NCBI GenBank assembly: GCA_945893045.1
Contig: CAMDEA010000061.1
Coordinates: 1 to 42,565 of the forward strand
Reading direction: 5' to 3'
Origin: Planctomyces sp. SH-PL62
GTDB taxonomy: Bacteria; Planctomycetota; Planctomycetia; Planctomycetales; Planctomycetaceae
DNA: 42,565 nt
The stretch's first letter is position 1. Each line of letters opens with the position of its first letter. Below are positions 42,505-42,565 of the stretch, piece after piece. Position numbers and translations under genes: made by a program. The notes beneath the pieces were generated by a model. The model was given only the letters and a program-made list of their open reading frames with translations. It was not told the origin of the DNA and ran no database searches.

Positions 42505-42565
42505 ATGGATGATGTCCCACAAGTGAAATCCGAGTTGTTGATGCCAGCGGTTCGGGAGCAGGTGG
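42505..42565 (+). CDS. Start of an unidentified gene, cut by window end
   Basis: An ATG at 42505 has GGAG about 7 bases upstream and opens a frame that runs to the end of the window (MDDVPQVKSELLMPAVREQV). Twenty residues are too few to name the product. It follows the kinase by 87 bases on the same strand. Confidence 0.4.
   Translation, partial: MDDVPQVKSELLMPAVREQV

Overview
The window (about 60% G+C by eye) looks like chromosomal DNA of a planctomycete. It carries several gene types that are characteristic of or enriched in that phylum: a Tat-exported DUF1501 protein, a TIGR03009 domain protein, a DUF1570 metalloprotease-like protein, a tandem-GAF/HlyD hybrid, a VWA membrane protein next to a giant DUF4175-like coiled-coil protein, and a Hanks-type Ser/Thr kinase. 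No phage, plasmid, CRISPR or transposase gene is visible. The assignment rests on protein families, not on a marker gene.

Layout. 1-5.2 kb: a polysaccharide deacetylase and an alpha/beta hydrolase (minus strand), a secreted S41/PDZ protease (plus) and a dienelactone hydrolase (minus). 5.4-11.7 kb: an aldehyde dehydrogenase convergent with ispF, a Gfo/Idh/MocA oxidoreductase, a small lipoprotein, and a large lipoprotein with a thioredoxin-like CPPC domain. 11.9-14.6 kb: a short LeuA-like synthase, a TPR protein and a gamma-glutamylcyclotransferase-like protein. 14.7-21.7 kb: the VWA/DUF4175-like pair on the minus strand. 21.8-28.5 kb: a DUF962 protein, tRNA-Ser(GCU) with a recognisable promoter and terminator, a DUF4198+DUF3386 protein, an IlvD/Edd dehydratase, a DUF1501 protein and a DegT-type aminotransferase. 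28.5-32.7 kb (minus): the GAF-GAF-HlyD protein and a TadG-like VWA protein. 33.3-42.4 kb: TIGR03009-PASTA, a beta-CASP nuclease, a DUF1570 protein, a DEAD-box helicase (minus), an RraA-like protein, proC and a Ser/Thr kinase. A new gene begins at the right edge.

Most genes are single-gene or two-gene units on alternating strands, and many gaps hold a long inverted repeat. The main discovery candidate is this repeat landscape. At least fifteen intergenic or intragenic loci carry palindromic units. They fall into several unrelated sequence families but share one design: a short foot, often GTAG or GTGG, then a hairpin, with two units usually facing each other. That is the architecture of REP/BIME elements moved by RAYT (REP-associated tyrosine transposase) enzymes. 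Some units have become functional gene parts. Two BIMEs and one single unit lie in frame inside the DUF4175-like gene. At three gene ends the TAG of the GTAG foot is the stop codon, including both convergent genes of one pair. Another locus (32968-33102) looks like a small MITE with 14-bp terminal inverted repeats and a 12-bp flanking direct repeat.

The genes do not form one pathway. Recognisable metabolism is ispF (isoprenoids), proC (proline), the LeuA-like and IlvD-like enzymes (2-oxo acid or sugar-acid chemistry) and the aldehyde dehydrogenase. Much of the rest is envelope-directed: lipoproteins, Tat or Sec signals, and VWA or HlyD membrane proteins.
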